The translations under genes and the position numbers were made by a program. A DNA stretch of 64,000 nt from Candidatus Chloroploca sp. Khr17 (lineage in GTDB: Bacteria; Chloroflexota; Chloroflexia; Chloroflexales; Chloroflexaceae): positions 62,001 through 126,000 of the forward strand of contig NZ_RYFF01000007.1 in the NCBI RefSeq assembly GCF_004138165.1, read 5' to 3'. Below the pieces are notes generated by a model. It saw only the letters and a list, made by a program, of their open reading frames with translations, ran no database searches and was not told where the DNA came from. Below are positions 53,281 through 64,000 of this stretch, in pieces; the first letter of the stretch is position 1; each line of letters opens with the position of its first letter.

Positions 53281-53778
53281 ATGATCGGACAATTGTTGAA
53301 GGGGTTGCGCACAACCTTTGGCTATATCTTCACGCAGCCGGTAACGGTGCAGTACCCCGAAGTCAAGCGCCCGGTGCGTGAGCGGTTTCGTGGACGGCAC
53401 GAGCTCAAACGGTTTGCCGATGGCAAAGAGCGCTGCATTGGCTGTTCGCTCTGCGCGGCGGCGTGCCCTGCCGATGCGATCCTGGTCGTACCCGCCGAGA
53501 ATACGCCCGATCATCAGGTCTCGTATGGTGAACGGTATGCGGCGACGTACGAGATCAATATGCTGCGCTGCATCTTCTGTGGCTATTGCGAAGATGCCTG
53601 CCCGACCAATGCGATTGTGCTTGAGCATCAGTACGAGCTTTCGTTCTATGATCGGCGCGACTCGATCTATACCAAAGAGATGCTGCTGGTACGCGAAGAT
53701 CAGGGCCACGGCGATCCGCCGCCCATTCTGAGTCAGCTCGAGCGCCGCCCAAGCCCACCAGCGCAGATCGACCTGTAG
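53281..53778 (+). CDS. nuoI: NADH-quinone oxidoreductase subunit I
   Basis: 165 residues with two [4Fe-4S] motifs, CIGCSLCAAACPADAI and CIFCGYCEDACPTNAI, for clusters N6a and N6b. FRGRHELKRFADGKERCIGC is typical of the family. AAGGAG precedes ATG 53281 by seven bases. It links NuoG to the N2 cluster in NuoB. Confidence 0.95.
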   Translation: MIGQLLKGLRTTFGYIFTQPVTVQYPEVKRPVRERFRGRHELKRFADGKERCIGCSLCAAACPADAILVVPAENTPDHQVSYGERYAATYEINMLRCIFCGYCEDACPTNAIVLEHQYELSFYDRRDSIYTKEMLLVREDQGHGDPPPILSQLERRPSPPAQIDL

Positions 53779-53787
53779 GGAGTGACC

Positions 53788-54345
53788 ATGGATTTTGTGC
53801 TCTTTTTCCTTACGGCAGCCATCGCCCTCGCAGGGGCCATTGCCATGATCGTTGCACGGAACGCTGTCCATAGCGCCCTCTTTTTGTTGTTGAATTTCGG
53901 GGCAATTGCCGTTCTCTTTTTGCTCTTGCAATCACCATTTCTCTTTACAATCCAGCTCTCAATCTATGCCGGCGCGATCATGGTGCTCTTTCTCTTTGTG
54001 GTGATGCTGCTCGGGGCAGAACAGGTAGAGGCGGCACAGGACAAGTTGCCGTGGCAACAGCCGCTGGCGTTGGTGATGGGGGCGGGCTTGCTGGTGATTG
54101 CGATGATCACGGCGGTACGCGGTGGTTCGAACGATGCGCCGCCGGGGGGTGAAGCTGCCGAAGCCTTTGGTGACCCGGCGAGCCTGGGCGAACTGCTCTT
54201 TACCAAGTATCTGTTGCCCTTTCAGATTACCGGGATCATCCTGCTGGTCGCGGTCATCGGCGTCGTGGTGCTTAACCAGCAGCGCAACCAGGCGCAAACC
54301 GAGGAGACGCCGGGCGAGCGACCGAGTTCGAGCGTGCAACCGTAG
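53788..54345 (+). CDS. nuoJ: NADH-quinone oxidoreductase subunit J
   Basis: 185 residues with about five membrane helices. ALAGAIAMIVARNAVHSALFLLLNFGAIAVLFLLLQSPFLFTIQLSIYAGAIMVLFLFVVMLLG is the conserved helix pair of NuoJ. ATG 53788 follows AGGGAG by five bases; a GTG at 53782 sits on the ribosome site itself. The tail after residue 165 is hydrophilic. Confidence 0.94.
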   Translation: MDFVLFFLTAAIALAGAIAMIVARNAVHSALFLLLNFGAIAVLFLLLQSPFLFTIQLSIYAGAIMVLFLFVVMLLGAEQVEAAQDKLPWQQPLALVMGAGLLVIAMITAVRGGSNDAPPGGEAAEAFGDPASLGELLFTKYLLPFQITGIILLVAVIGVVVLNQQRNQAQTEETPGERPSSSVQP

Positions 54346-54375
54346 TCGTCTGATGCAATCGTATAAGGATCTTGC

Positions 54376-54678
54376 ATGGTTCCCACGACCTTTTATGTTC
54401 TGTTGAGTGCCGTCTTATTCACGATTGGCGTGCTGGGGGTCTTGATTCGTCGCAACGCGATTGTGGTCTTTATGTCGGTTGAGTTGATGCTCAATGCGGC
54501 CAACCTGGCCCTGGTCGCCTATGCACGCGAACGGCTCGCGGTTGATGGTCAGGTACTCGTCTTTTTTGTGATTACGGTAGCAGCGGCTGAGGTAGCCGTC
54601 GGCCTTGCGCTGCTGGTGGCGATCTTCAAATCGAAACGAACCGCCGATATCGACGAGGTCAGTATGCTCCGAGGATAA
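54376..54678 (+). CDS. nuoK: NADH-quinone oxidoreductase subunit K
   Basis: 100 residues with three membrane helices. The core [21 protein letters not shown] holds the conserved glutamate of helix 2, and [22 protein letters not shown] that of helix 3, both needed for proton pumping. An AAGGA precedes ATG 54376. Confidence 0.95.
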   Translation: MVPTTFYVLLSAVLFTIGVLGVLIRRNAIVVFMSVELMLNAANLALVAYARERLAVDGQVLVFFVITVAAAEVAVGLALLVAIFKSKRTADIDEVSMLRG

Positions 54679-54726
54679 GGGAGGCGCAGTGGCCCTTCCT
54701 TTGGCTTTGCCCATTGAGGTTGTGTG

Positions 54727-56685
<1,959 letters not shown>

Positions 56686-56701
56686 GATAAAAGGAAGCCG
56701 C

Positions 56702-58258
56702 ATGCAAGTTCCGATCCTGTCATTTGTGCTCTGGCTGCCCGCACTCGGAGCCCTGCTGTTACTCACGGTGCCACGGAAGAGCGATGAACTGGCGCGCCGG
56801 ATTGCCCTGGTCGTTGCTGTGGTCACCTTTCTCGTTTCGTTGACCCTGCCGCTCCGGTTTGTGCCCGAAAGTGCGCTCGGTGCGGGGCCGGTGACGATGC
56901 AGTTTGCCGAGACGCTGCCCTGGTTGCCCTCGTGGGGCATCAGCTATAGCCTTGCAATTGATGGCGTCAGTCTCTGGCTGGTGATGTTGACGACGTTTCT
57001 GACGCCAATTGTGGTGCTCTCGACCTGGGACTCGGTACACAAGGAAGTTCGCAATTTCCAGATCCTGCTCTTGCTCTTGACCACGGCGATGCTCGGGGTC
57101 TTTATGGCCCAGGATCTCTTGCTCTTCTATATCTTCTGGGAATTCACGCTGATTCCGATGACCTTTTTGATCGGGATCTGGGGTGGCAGCAACCGGGTCT
57201 ATGCGGCGCGCAAGTTTTTCCTCTATACGTTTGCCGGATCGGTGCTGATGCTGCTGGCCGTGATCGGGCTCTATGTCTTGCACCGCGAGAGCATCGCGGT
57301 GAGTCAGCCCGGCTATCAGGGCACGCTCAACTTTGGCGCGATTGTGGCCGATCTGCGGAGCGGGGCGTTCGTGCTGGAGACAGCGACCGAGCGGTTGCTC
57401 TTTGGGGCGTTCTTCCTCGCCTTCGCGATCAAGGTGCCGCTCTGGCCGTTCCACACCTGGTTGCCCGATGCGCACGTCGAAGCGCCTACGGCTGGCTCGG
57501 TGGTGTTGGCGGGTGTGCTGCTGAAACTTGGTGGCTACGGCATGATCCGCTACTGCCTGACGCTCTTTCCCGAGGCGTCGCGCTGGGCGGCCCCGGCGAT
57601 CGGGGTGCTGGCGGTGATTGGCATCATCTATGGCGCGATTGTCGCTTTTGCCCAGACCGATATGAAGAAACTGGTCGCCTATTCGTCGGTGAGCCATATG
57701 GGCTTCATTGTGCTTGGCATCTTCGCGCTCAACAGCGAGGGCATCAGCGGTGCCATCATCCAGATGATCAACCACGGCCTCTCGACCGGCGCGCTCTTCT
57801 TGATTGTCGGCGTGCTCTACGAGCGACGGCATACCCGCGAAATGGCGGCGTACAGCGGCATCTGGACGGTGATGCCAATCTATGCGGGCATCACCTTGCT
57901 GGTGGCGCTCTCGTCGGCAGGCTTGCCCGGGCTGAATGGTTTCATTGGTGAATTTGTGATTATGCAGGGGGCGTTTCTCTCGCCTGAGCTTGGCTGGCCC
58001 TTTCTGGCGTTTGCCGTGCTCGGCGTTGTGTTGGCGGCGATCTACCTGCTGAAGCTCTACCGGGAAGTCTTTATGGGCGAAGTGAACGAAGCGAGCGCGG
58101 GCCTGCCCGATCTCAACCAGCGCGAACTAGTCACGCTGGTGGCTCTGTGCATCCCGATTGTGATCATCGGCCTCTATCCCGGCTTTCTCTTTGGCCCGAT
58201 GCAGAGCAGTGTCGCCGAGGTGGTCAATGGTCTGGCCCCTGTGATTGCAGGACGTTGA
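56702..58258 (+). CDS. nuoM: NADH-quinone oxidoreductase subunit M
   Basis: 518 residues with about 14 helices. FYIFWEFTLIPMTFLIGIWG carries the pumping glutamate, and KVPLWPFHTWLPDAHVEAPTAGSVVLAGVLLKLGGYGM and DMKKLVAYSSVSHMGFIVLG are family signatures. It is a proton-pumping antiporter-like subunit, next to NuoL and NuoN in the arm. Confidence 0.95.
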   Translation: MQVPILSFVLWLPALGALLLLTVPRKSDELARRIALVVAVVTFLVSLTLPLRFVPESALGAGPVTMQFAETLPWLPSWGISYSLAIDGVSLWLVMLTTFLTPIVVLSTWDSVHKEVRNFQILLLLLTTAMLGVFMAQDLLLFYIFWEFTLIPMTFLIGIWGGSNRVYAARKFFLYTFAGSVLMLLAVIGLYVLHRESIAVSQPGYQGTLNFGAIVADLRSGAFVLETATERLLFGAFFLAFAIKVPLWPFHTWLPDAHVEAPTAGSVVLAGVLLKLGGYGMIRYCLTLFPEASRWAAPAIGVLAVIGIIYGAIVAFAQTDMKKLVAYSSVSHMGFIVLGIFALNSEGISGAIIQMINHGLSTGALFLIVGVLYERRHTREMAAYSGIWTVMPIYAGITLLVALSSAGLPGLNGFIGEFVIMQGAFLSPELGWPFLAFAVLGVVLAAIYLLKLYREVFMGEVNEASAGLPDLNQRELVTLVALCIPIVIIGLYPGFLFGPMQSSVAEVVNGLAPVIAGR

Positions 58259-58325
58259 GGCGCTGCCAGGCGCTATGTGTGAGCCGCGATGGGCCAGTGG
58301 CCCGTGACCCTCGCCGGGAGGCGTA

Positions 58326-59789
58326 ATGGACTCAATTCAGATTCCACCAGTTGATTTCAGACTGATAGCACCATTGCTCGTGGTGACTGGCTGGGCAATG
58401 GTCTTGCTGCTTGTTGATGTCTTTGCCATTCCAGCCAACCGCAAAAAGCTGACGGGCTATCTTGCCATTGCCGGGTTGGTGGTCGCGGGCCTGGTTGCCA
58501 TTCCGCTCTGGGATGTGAGTGGCAGCACCTTTAGCAATATGCTTGTGCTCGACCGCTATAGCCTGATCCTGACCTGGATCTTCCTGATCATCGGGGCGCT
58601 GAGCATCACGATGGCGCTCGACTATCTACCGCGGCACGGCATCGAACAGGGCGAGTTCTACCCGCTGATCATGTTTGCCGTCGCCGGCATGATCGTGATG
58701 GCCCAGGGCACCGATCTGATCGTGCTCTTCCTCGGCGTCGAGTTGCTCTCGATCACGCTCTATATTTTGACCGGCTTTGCCTATCCACGCCTCACCTCGG
58801 AAGAGGCGGCGATGAAGTATCTGGTGCTCGGGGCGTTTGCGGCAGGCTTTTTCATTTATGGCATCGCACTGACCTATGGAGCCGTGGGGACAACGAATCT
58901 CGCCCTGATTGCCGAGCGCCTGGCTGACCCGGCGGCCGAGACCAATCAGTTGCTGCTACTCGCCGGGGCGTCGCTCATTCTGATCGCCTTTGCCTTCAAG
59001 GTTGCGCTGGTACCCTTCCACATGTGGACGCCCGATGTCTACGAAGGCTCGCCAACCCCGGTGGCGGCGTTTATGAGTGTCGGCACCAAAGGCGCGGCGT
59101 TTGCCGGCCTGTTGCGCATCCTGGTGACCGCCCTGCCCGCGCTCCAACCCTTCTGGCTGCCAGTCCTCGGCGTGCTCGCGGCGCTGACAATGCTCATCGG
59201 CAACCTCGGTGCCTTGAGCCAGACCAACGTCAAACGCATGCTCGCCTATTCGAGTATCGGGCACGCAGGCTACATTCTGCTGAGCATCATGGTCGCCTCG
59301 GAGCGCGGGGCGCAAGCGTTTCTCTTCTACATGCTCGCGTATGCGCTGACCAACCTGGGGGCGTTTGCGGTCGTCATTGCGCTGGAGCAGCGCAGCAACG
59401 CAACCTGGAGCCTCGACGATTTCACGGGGTTGTACAAACGGCAGCCGTTGCTCGCGCTGGCAATGGCCGTCTTTATGTTCTCGCTGGCCGGGGTGCCGCC
59501 AACCGCCGGCTTTATGGCGAAGTTCTATGTCTTCACCACCGCCTACGAAGGTGGCCTGGGCTGGCTCGTCTTGATTGGCGTGCTGACGAGTGCGCTGGCC
59601 GTCTTCTTCTACCTGCGCGTCGTCATCCGCATGTTTATGCACGAACCGCAAGGCGACCTCGAACCCGCGCTGAACCGAGGGCTCTCGACCGACATCGCAA
59701 TTGCCGGCGGGCTAACCTTGCTCTTTGGCATCGTACCGGCACCGATCATCTTCCTGGTCGAGCGTTCGCTAGTCGCGGCGGGAGGCTAA
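58326..59789 (+). CDS. nuoN: NADH-quinone oxidoreductase subunit N
   Basis: 487 residues with about 14 helices. VLFLGVELLSITLYILTGF, AFKVALVPFHMWTPDVYEGSPTPVAAFMSVGTKGAAF and NVKRMLAYSSIGHAGYILL mark it as NuoN. It is the third antiporter-like subunit and the last gene of the operon. A 67-base spacer with a small GGGCC/GGCCC hairpin separates it from nuoM. Confidence 0.95.
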   Translation: MDSIQIPPVDFRLIAPLLVVTGWAMVLLLVDVFAIPANRKKLTGYLAIAGLVVAGLVAIPLWDVSGSTFSNMLVLDRYSLILTWIFLIIGALSITMALDYLPRHGIEQGEFYPLIMFAVAGMIVMAQGTDLIVLFLGVELLSITLYILTGFAYPRLTSEEAAMKYLVLGAFAAGFFIYGIALTYGAVGTTNLALIAERLADPAAETNQLLLLAGASLILIAFAFKVALVPFHMWTPDVYEGSPTPVAAFMSVGTKGAAFAGLLRILVTALPALQPFWLPVLGVLAALTMLIGNLGALSQTNVKRMLAYSSIGHAGYILLSIMVASERGAQAFLFYMLAYALTNLGAFAVVIALEQRSNATWSLDDFTGLYKRQPLLALAMAVFMFSLAGVPPTAGFMAKFYVFTTAYEGGLGWLVLIGVLTSALAVFFYLRVVIRMFMHEPQGDLEPALNRGLSTDIAIAGGLTLLFGIVPAPIIFLVERSLVAAGG

Positions 59790-59879
59790 CGCAGCTCCTT
59801 CCGCCGGTTAAAAGTTGTGAATTTTTCGCCTGTTTGCACCCAAAGTGGCGATTTTGCTACCCGCAAACGGACACGGCAA

Positions 59880-59888
59880 TGCTAGAAT
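59880..59888 (+). promoter_or_regulatory. Possible extended -10 ahead of the hdr leader
   Basis: TGCTAGAAT lies upstream of the terminator at 59942-59993 and 172 bases before hdrA. No -35 is clear. If active it would make a leader or small RNA of about 100 bases ending at the hairpin. Confidence 0.3.
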
Positions 59889-59941
59889 AGCCCGCAAAGA
59901 ACTCCTCAACCATCAATTTGCGGTAACTTCATACTGCTTGC

Positions 59942-59993
59942 AAAGACGCAGGGGCACGAGGCAAAGACGCACGGCATGCCCCTGCGTCTTTTT
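59942..59993 (+). terminator. Rho-independent terminator after nuoN
   Basis: AAAGACGCAGGGGCA (59942-59956) pairs with TGCCCCTGCGTCTTT (59977-59991), followed by a T-run (59989-59993). The loop contains a second copy of GCAAAGACGCA (59961-59971), which could pair with the same right arm instead. Confidence 0.8.
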
Positions 59994-60060
59994 GTGTTCC
60001 GTGTAGAATCGTCGCCCGCGTTGCCATGCTCGTGATGACACCGCGAAGGGTTGCAACTCT

Positions 60061-63000
60061 ATGGAAGCGCACGCCTACGATGCCTTGGTGATTGGGGCCG
60101 GGATTAGCGGGATGCAGGCGGCCCTGGATCTTGCCGAGAAGGGCTATCAAGTGCTCGTCGTAGAACGCCAGGCAAGCATTGGCGGCACGATGGCGAAGCT
60201 GGACAAGACCTTCCCCACCAATGATTGCGCGATCTGCATCACCGCGCCAAAGATGGTCGAGTTGGCGCGCCATCCCAACATTACGCTGCTCACCTCGGCG
60301 CAAGTCGAGCGGGTCGCGGGGTCGGTTGGGCATTTCGAGGTGACGATCTGGCGGCAGACGACCTATGTTGACCCCGAGAAGTGTACGGGCTGCGGCGATT
60401 GCGCCCGCGCATGTCCCGTTGAGGTGGCCGATACATTCAACGGACGACTGTCGCAACGCAAGGCGATCTATCTCCAGTTTCCCCAGGCGGTGCCGGCGGT
60501 CTATACGATTGACTATGCCCAGTGTACGGGCTGTGGGGCCTGCGACCGCGCCTGTGGCCCCGGGGCCATCTCGTTTCTGCGACGCTCGCAACCGCTGACG
60601 GTCACGGTCGGCAGCATTGTGGTCGCCACGGGTTTCGAGGTGCTCGAGCCGACTGAGTTGCGGCGCGAGTATGGCTACGGGCGCTTTGCGAATGTGCTGA
60701 CGGCGCTGCAGTACGAGCGGTTGATGGCTGCTTCCGGGCCAACCGATGGGCATGTGACCAGGCCTTCCGATGGGCAGGCACCACGCAGCATCGCCTGGAT
60801 CCAGTGCGTCGGCTCGCGCAGTACCCAGGGCGGCCATCCCTACTGCTCGAAGATCTGTTGCATGTATGCGACCAAAGAAGCGCTCATTACCCGCGAACAT
60901 GCTCCTGACACCGCCACAACGATCTTTTATATGGATCTGCGGGCCTATGGCAAAGATTTTCAGCAGTACTACCAGCGTGCCGCCAGCCACGGCGTGCGGT
61001 ATGTGCGAAGTCGGCCCGCGAGCGTGAGTGAAAATGCCGATCAGAGTCTGCTGCTTGAGTATGAGGATACGTTGACGGGAGAAGTAGCGAGCGCGACCTT
61101 TGATCTGCTGGTGCTCTCGACTGCCGTGGTGCCCCCGCCCGAGAATCGGCGCCTGGCGCAGGCGCTCGGCATTGCGGTTGATGAACATGGCTTTTTTGTC
61201 GCCCGCGATGCATTGCGCGCCCCGCTGCACGCGACCCGCGAAGGCATCTTCCTCGCCGGGGGTGCCCAGGGACCCAATGACATCCCCGATTGCGTGGCGC
61301 AGGCCAGCGGGGCCGCCGGGCTCGCGGCGCTTCCGCTGAGTCAGCGCCAGCGCACCGCCGAACCGGTGCCGCCCGCCGAGCGCGATGTCGCCGCTGAAGC
61401 CCCGCGTACTGGCGTCTTTGTCTGTAGCTGCGGCAAGAATATCGGCGGGTTTGTTGATGTCGAGGCCGTGACCGCCTCGGCGCGTGCGTTGCCCGAGGTA
61501 GCCTTCGCCGAGGCCTGTATGTTCGCCTGCTCGGAGGATGCCCAGCGCAAGATCAGGGGGGCCATCGAGGCCAACGGGCTCAATCGGGTTGTCGTGGCGG
61601 CCTGCTCGCCCATTACCCACGGCCCGGTCTTCCAACAGACCTGCGCCGAAGTTGGGCTCAATGCCGGACTCTTTGAGATGGCAAATATCCGCAATCAGTG
61701 CTCGTGGGTGCATTCGTCTGAACCCGGCCCCGCGACCACCAAGGCCGCCGATCTGGTGCGCATGGCAGTTGCGCGTGCTAGTTACGTCAAGTCATTACCT
61801 GTCCAGACGATCGAGGTAACCCCGGGATGCCTGGTGATTGGCGGTGGCACGGCTGGCATGACGGCGGCGATCACCCTGGCCGAGATGGGCATCGCGACCT
61901 ATCTGGTTGAACGCGAGACGGTACTGGGGGGCAAGCTGAATCTGCTTGGCAAGCTGGCCCCCAATGATCTGCCGGCCAGGGCGTTTCGCGAACAACTGGT
62001 TCACGAGGTACAACGCCGCCCACTGATCAAGGTCTTTACGGGCACCGAGGTGGGTGCGCTTGCCGGTCATGTCGGCAATTTCGAGGTGACGCTCGACGGC
62101 GGGTTGGGTGAAACAGTGACGCAGGTGCAGGTTGGCACAATCATTGTGGCAACAGGCTTTCGTGAGGTTGATCTGCGCGGGCGCTATGGCTATGGTGATG
62201 ACCCGCGCATTATCACGCAGCTTGAACTCGAGCGCCGCCTGCGCGACGGCACGCTCGGCAAGCCCCGTTCGGTGGTGATGATCAACTGCGCTGGCTCGCT
62301 CGACGCCGAAAATCCGTCGTGCTGCCGCATCGGGTGCAGCGTCGCCGTCAAAAATGCGCGCCTGGTGCATCAGGCCGCCCCCGGCTCGCAGGTCTTTCTG
62401 CTCTACCAGGATCTGCGCGTCTATGGCAAAGGCCAGGAAGAGGCTTTTACTCAGATGCTCGCTGAGGTCGCACCACAGCGCATCAGGTACGATGCCGAGC
62501 GTCCGCCCCGGGTGAGCCTCGAGCACGGGCGCATCATGGTGACGGTCTACGACACCCTGCTGCGCGACGAGCTTGAGGTCGAGGCGGATCTGGTGGTGCT
62601 GACGGCTGCCTTGCGCGGCGATGGCGAAACACCGCGCCTCAAGCAGATGCTCAAGGTTGGGGCGAATGCCCAGGATTTTTATCACGAAGCCCATGCAAAG
62701 ATCCGGCCACTCGACTTTACCACCGAGGGCATCTATCTCTGCGGGGGCGACCATTACCCCCGCAGCATTCCTGATACGCTGGCGCAGGCCGCCGGTGCTG
62801 CGTCACGTGCGGCGATCCCGCTGTTGCGCGGGCGGGTCAAGGTTGAGCCAATCGTCGCCGAGGTTGAGGCAGCACGCTGTTCGGGCTGCGGTCTCTGCGT
62901 GCCGCACTGCCCGTATGGCGCCATGAGGCTCGATGCTGAACGGGGCGTGCTGGTGATCGAAGAGGTCTTGTGCAAGGGTTGCGGCACGTGCGTTGCGGCC

Positions 63001-63090
63001 TGCCCATCGGGGGCGCTGCAGCAACGTGGCTTCGCCGATGCACAAGTGCTGGCCATGATCGAGACCGCCTGGGAGGGGGCGCTGGTATGA
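60061..63090 (+). CDS. Double HdrA-like flavoprotein with four ferredoxin-type clusters
   Basis: 1009 residues that look like two HdrA-type flavoprotein halves in one chain. The first half has an FAD site (VIGAGISGMQAALDLAEKGYQVLVVE, residues 10-35), two [4Fe-4S] motifs (CTGCGDCARACPVEV near 108; CTGCGACDRACGPGAI near 155) and the HdrA cysteine pattern CVGSRSTQGGHPYCSKICC. The second begins near 420 (VFVCSCGKNIGGF), has another FAD site (VIGGGTAGMTAAITLAEMGI) and ends in CSGCGLCVPHCPYGAM and CKGCGTCVAACPSGAL. HdrA proteins move electrons between ferredoxin, NADH and thiol or quinone partners, often by flavin-based bifurcation. Next genes encode MvhD- and FrhB-like partners. The QmoA/B-like fused form and the actual partner are unresolved. 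Confidence 0.85.
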   Translation: MEAHAYDALVIGAGISGMQAALDLAEKGYQVLVVERQASIGGTMAKLDKTFPTNDCAICITAPKMVELARHPNITLLTSAQVERVAGSVGHFEVTIWRQTTYVDPEKCTGCGDCARACPVEVADTFNGRLSQRKAIYLQFPQAVPAVYTIDYAQCTGCGACDRACGPGAISFLRRSQPLTVTVGSIVVATGFEVLEPTELRREYGYGRFANVLTALQYERLMAASGPTDGHVTRPSDGQAPRSIAWIQCVGSRSTQGGHPYCSKICCMYATKEALITREHAPDTATTIFYMDLRAYGKDFQQYYQRAASHGVRYVRSRPASVSENADQSLLLEYEDTLTGEVASATFDLLVLSTAVVPPPENRRLAQALGIAVDEHGFFVARDALRAPLHATREGIFLAGGAQGPNDIPDCVAQASGAAGLAALPLSQRQRTAEPVPPAERDVAAEAPRTGVFVCSCGKNIGGFVDVEAVTASARALPEVAFAEACMFACSEDAQRKIRGAIEANGLNRVVVAACSPITHGPVFQQTCAEVGLNAGLFEMANIRNQCSWVHSSEPGPATTKAADLVRMAVARASYVKSLPVQTIEVTPGCLVIGGGTAGMTAAITLAEMGIATYLVERETVLGGKLNLLGKLAPNDLPARAFREQLVHEVQRRPLIKVFTGTEVGALAGHVGNFEVTLDGGLGETVTQVQVGTIIVATGFREVDLRGRYGYGDDPRIITQLELERRLRDGTLGKPRSVVMINCAGSLDAENPSCCRIGCSVAVKNARLVHQAAPGSQVFLLYQDLRVYGKGQEEAFTQMLAEVAPQRIRYDAERPPRVSLEHGRIMVTVYDTLLRDELEVEADLVVLTAALRGDGETPRLKQMLKVGANAQDFYHEAHAKIRPLDFTTEGIYLCGGDHYPRSIPDTLAQAAGAASRAAIPLLRGRVKVEPIVAEVEAARCSGCGLCVPHCPYGAMRLDAERGVLVIEEVLCKGCGTCVAACPSGALQQRGFADAQVLAMIETAWEGALV

Positions 63091-63503
63091 GTGAGCCGTT
63101 CGAACCAAAAATCGTGGGGTTGCTCTGTAGCTGGTGCGCGTATGCGGGGGCCGACACCGCAGGCGTCAGTCGCGTCCAGTACCCGCCCAACCTCCGCATT
63201 GTGCGCGTGATGTGCAGCGGGCGCGTTGATCCGCTCTTTGTGGCGCGTGCGTTTGAACATGGTGCCGATGGGGTGCTGGTCGCGGGGTGCCATCCCGGTG
63301 ACTGCCACTATCTTTCGGGCAACAACTACGCCGAAGAGCGCTTTGCCAAATTTGCCCAGTTGCTCGACTTCTTTGGCCTTGACCAGCGTCGCTTCAAACT
63401 GGCCTGGGTCTCGGGATCAGAAGGTGCGCGTTTTGCCGCGCTTGTGGCCGAGATGACCGAGGAATTGCGTGCCCTCGGGCCACTCGAGTTGAAGGTGCAG
63501 TGA
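63087..63503 (+). CDS. MvhD-like (hydrogenase delta) electron-transfer protein
   Basis: 138 residues. LLCSWCAYAGADTAGVSRVQYPPNLRIVRVMCSGRVDP, then VAGCHPGDCHYLSGNNYAEER, is the cysteine pattern of the MvhD/FrhD family, which binds a [2Fe-2S] cluster and docks on HdrA. It relays electrons between a hydrogenase or dehydrogenase and HdrA. ATG 63087 overlaps the hdrA stop (ATGA). No hydrogenase gene is visible here. Confidence 0.88.
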   Translation: MSEPFEPKIVGLLCSWCAYAGADTAGVSRVQYPPNLRIVRVMCSGRVDPLFVARAFEHGADGVLVAGCHPGDCHYLSGNNYAEERFAKFAQLLDFFGLDQRRFKLAWVSGSEGARFAALVAEMTEELRALGPLELKVQ

Positions 63504-64000
63504 TGACAACCTCGCTTGAAACCCAACTCCAGAGGCGTGCCCACGACCTGCTGGCCGAGGGCGTTGTTGAGCTCTTTCTCGGCTACCGCCAGGGTTCCAA
63601 CCCGCTGCGGGTTGCCCCTTTTGTCGCCCGCACGCCGCTCGAAACGGCCAAACTCGTCTGGAATGCGGTCTGTGTGCCGAATCTGGCCGGTACGCTGGCG
63701 AAGCATGCCGGCCAGCGGATCGGGGTGGCGCTGAAAGCGTGTGATGCGCAGTCAGTCCGCGAGTTGCTGAAGTTGAACCAGCTTGAACGCAGCCGCCTCT
63801 ATCTCATTGGCATCGGCTGCGCAGGCATGGCTGACCCCGAAGCGATCACCAAAGCCGCCCCAGGGCGGGTCACTGGTCTCGCTGAAGATGGCCCCGACTT
63901 GGTGATCACCACGGCGGACGACGTTGTCCGCCGTGAACGGGGTACGCTGCTGCTGACAAAATGCGCAACGTGTATCGGGATGCCAACCGATTTCTGTGAC
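63503..64000 (+). CDS. FrhB/FdhB-like iron-sulfur protein, 3' end cut by the window
   Basis: The frame starts at ATG 63503, overlapping the previous stop (TGATG), and remains open for 166 codons to the right edge. VALKACDAQSVRELLKLNQLERSRLYLIGIGCAGM matches the FrhB/FdhB pattern for a cysteine next to a Lys-rich loop, and LLTKCATCIGMPTDFCD begins a cluster-binding segment. Proteins of this family bind flavin and pass electrons to F420, NAD or formate modules. Here it follows HdrA and MvhD-like genes and may be their input or output module. The remainder lies outside the window. Confidence 0.7.
   Translation, partial: MTTSLETQLQRRAHDLLAEGVVELFLGYRQGSNPLRVAPFVARTPLETAKLVWNAVCVPNLAGTLAKHAGQRIGVALKACDAQSVRELLKLNQLERSRLYLIGIGCAGMADPEAITKAAPGRVTGLAEDGPDLVITTADDVVRRERGTLLLTKCATCIGMPTDFCD

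Noticed and set aside
59929-61713. Minus-strand frame of 594 codons opposite hdrA
   Set aside because: It crosses the nuo terminator and opposes a clear iron-sulfur flavoprotein gene.

Overview
The window looks like part of the chromosome of a moderately GC-rich bacterium, most likely a member of the Chloroflexota (class Chloroflexia). This is inferred, not proven. The grounds are a complete 14-gene nuo operon with separate nuoC and nuoD, a WXG100/EccC locus tied to FHA, kinase and phosphatase genes, many GT87-type membrane proteins, and hairpin repeats of a style common in that phylum. No rRNA, tRNA, CRISPR array, transposase or phage gene was seen.

Region 1 (1-23190) is a surface-glycan locus. 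Three GT87-like membrane proteins stand first; the outer two are a recent tandem duplication around a diverged middle one. A long same-strand operon follows (3542-19949). It holds a complete CMP-pseudaminic acid pathway (pseB, pseC, a PseG-PseH fusion, pseI, pseF), an associated methylase, and an amidotransferase/HisH/HisF module of the type that makes acetamidino sugars. After these come a large unassigned transferase, a Wzx-type flippase, GT2 and GT4 transferases, a methyltransferase and another GT87 protein. A convergent GT87 paralogue and a GT39-type transferase end the region. No flagellar genes are present, so the sugar probably decorates an S-layer, pilus or exopolysaccharide.

Region 2 (23200-25076) encodes a zinc-finger anti-sigma-like protein and an alternative sigma factor, both on the minus strand, separated by a perfect 24-bp-arm palindrome. 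A 31-bp bipartite element (CAAGAGTCAA, 8 bases, ATTTGGTACAGAT) lies 66 nt upstream of the anti-sigma start and 65 nt upstream of the first gene of region 3. It is probably the promoter this sigma factor reads.

Region 3 (25461-41617) is a type VII secretion-like locus. It encodes a ubiquitin-like/FHA-like protein, a WXG100 protein, a three-ATPase EccC/EssC motor, an EspG-like protein, a WXG-lipase fusion, a membrane FHA protein, a von Willebrand A protein, a Ser/Thr kinase, a PP2C phosphatase, a DUF11/BNR surface protein, and a ubiquitin-like/TM/TPR protein. The usual membrane partners (EccB/D/E and MycP, or EsaA/EssA/EssB) are absent. This is the most novel system in the window.

Region 4 (41687-64000) is central energy metabolism. 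A convergent NADP-isocitrate dehydrogenase carries a C-terminal CBS pair. A consensus promoter (TTGACA, 16 bases, TATAAT) precedes nuoABCDEF-(Uma2-like nuclease)-GHIJKLMN. After a strong terminator comes a second redox operon: a double HdrA, an MvhD-like protein and an FrhB-like protein cut by the window edge. The two operons suggest ferredoxin, thiol or NADH electron flow linked to complex I.
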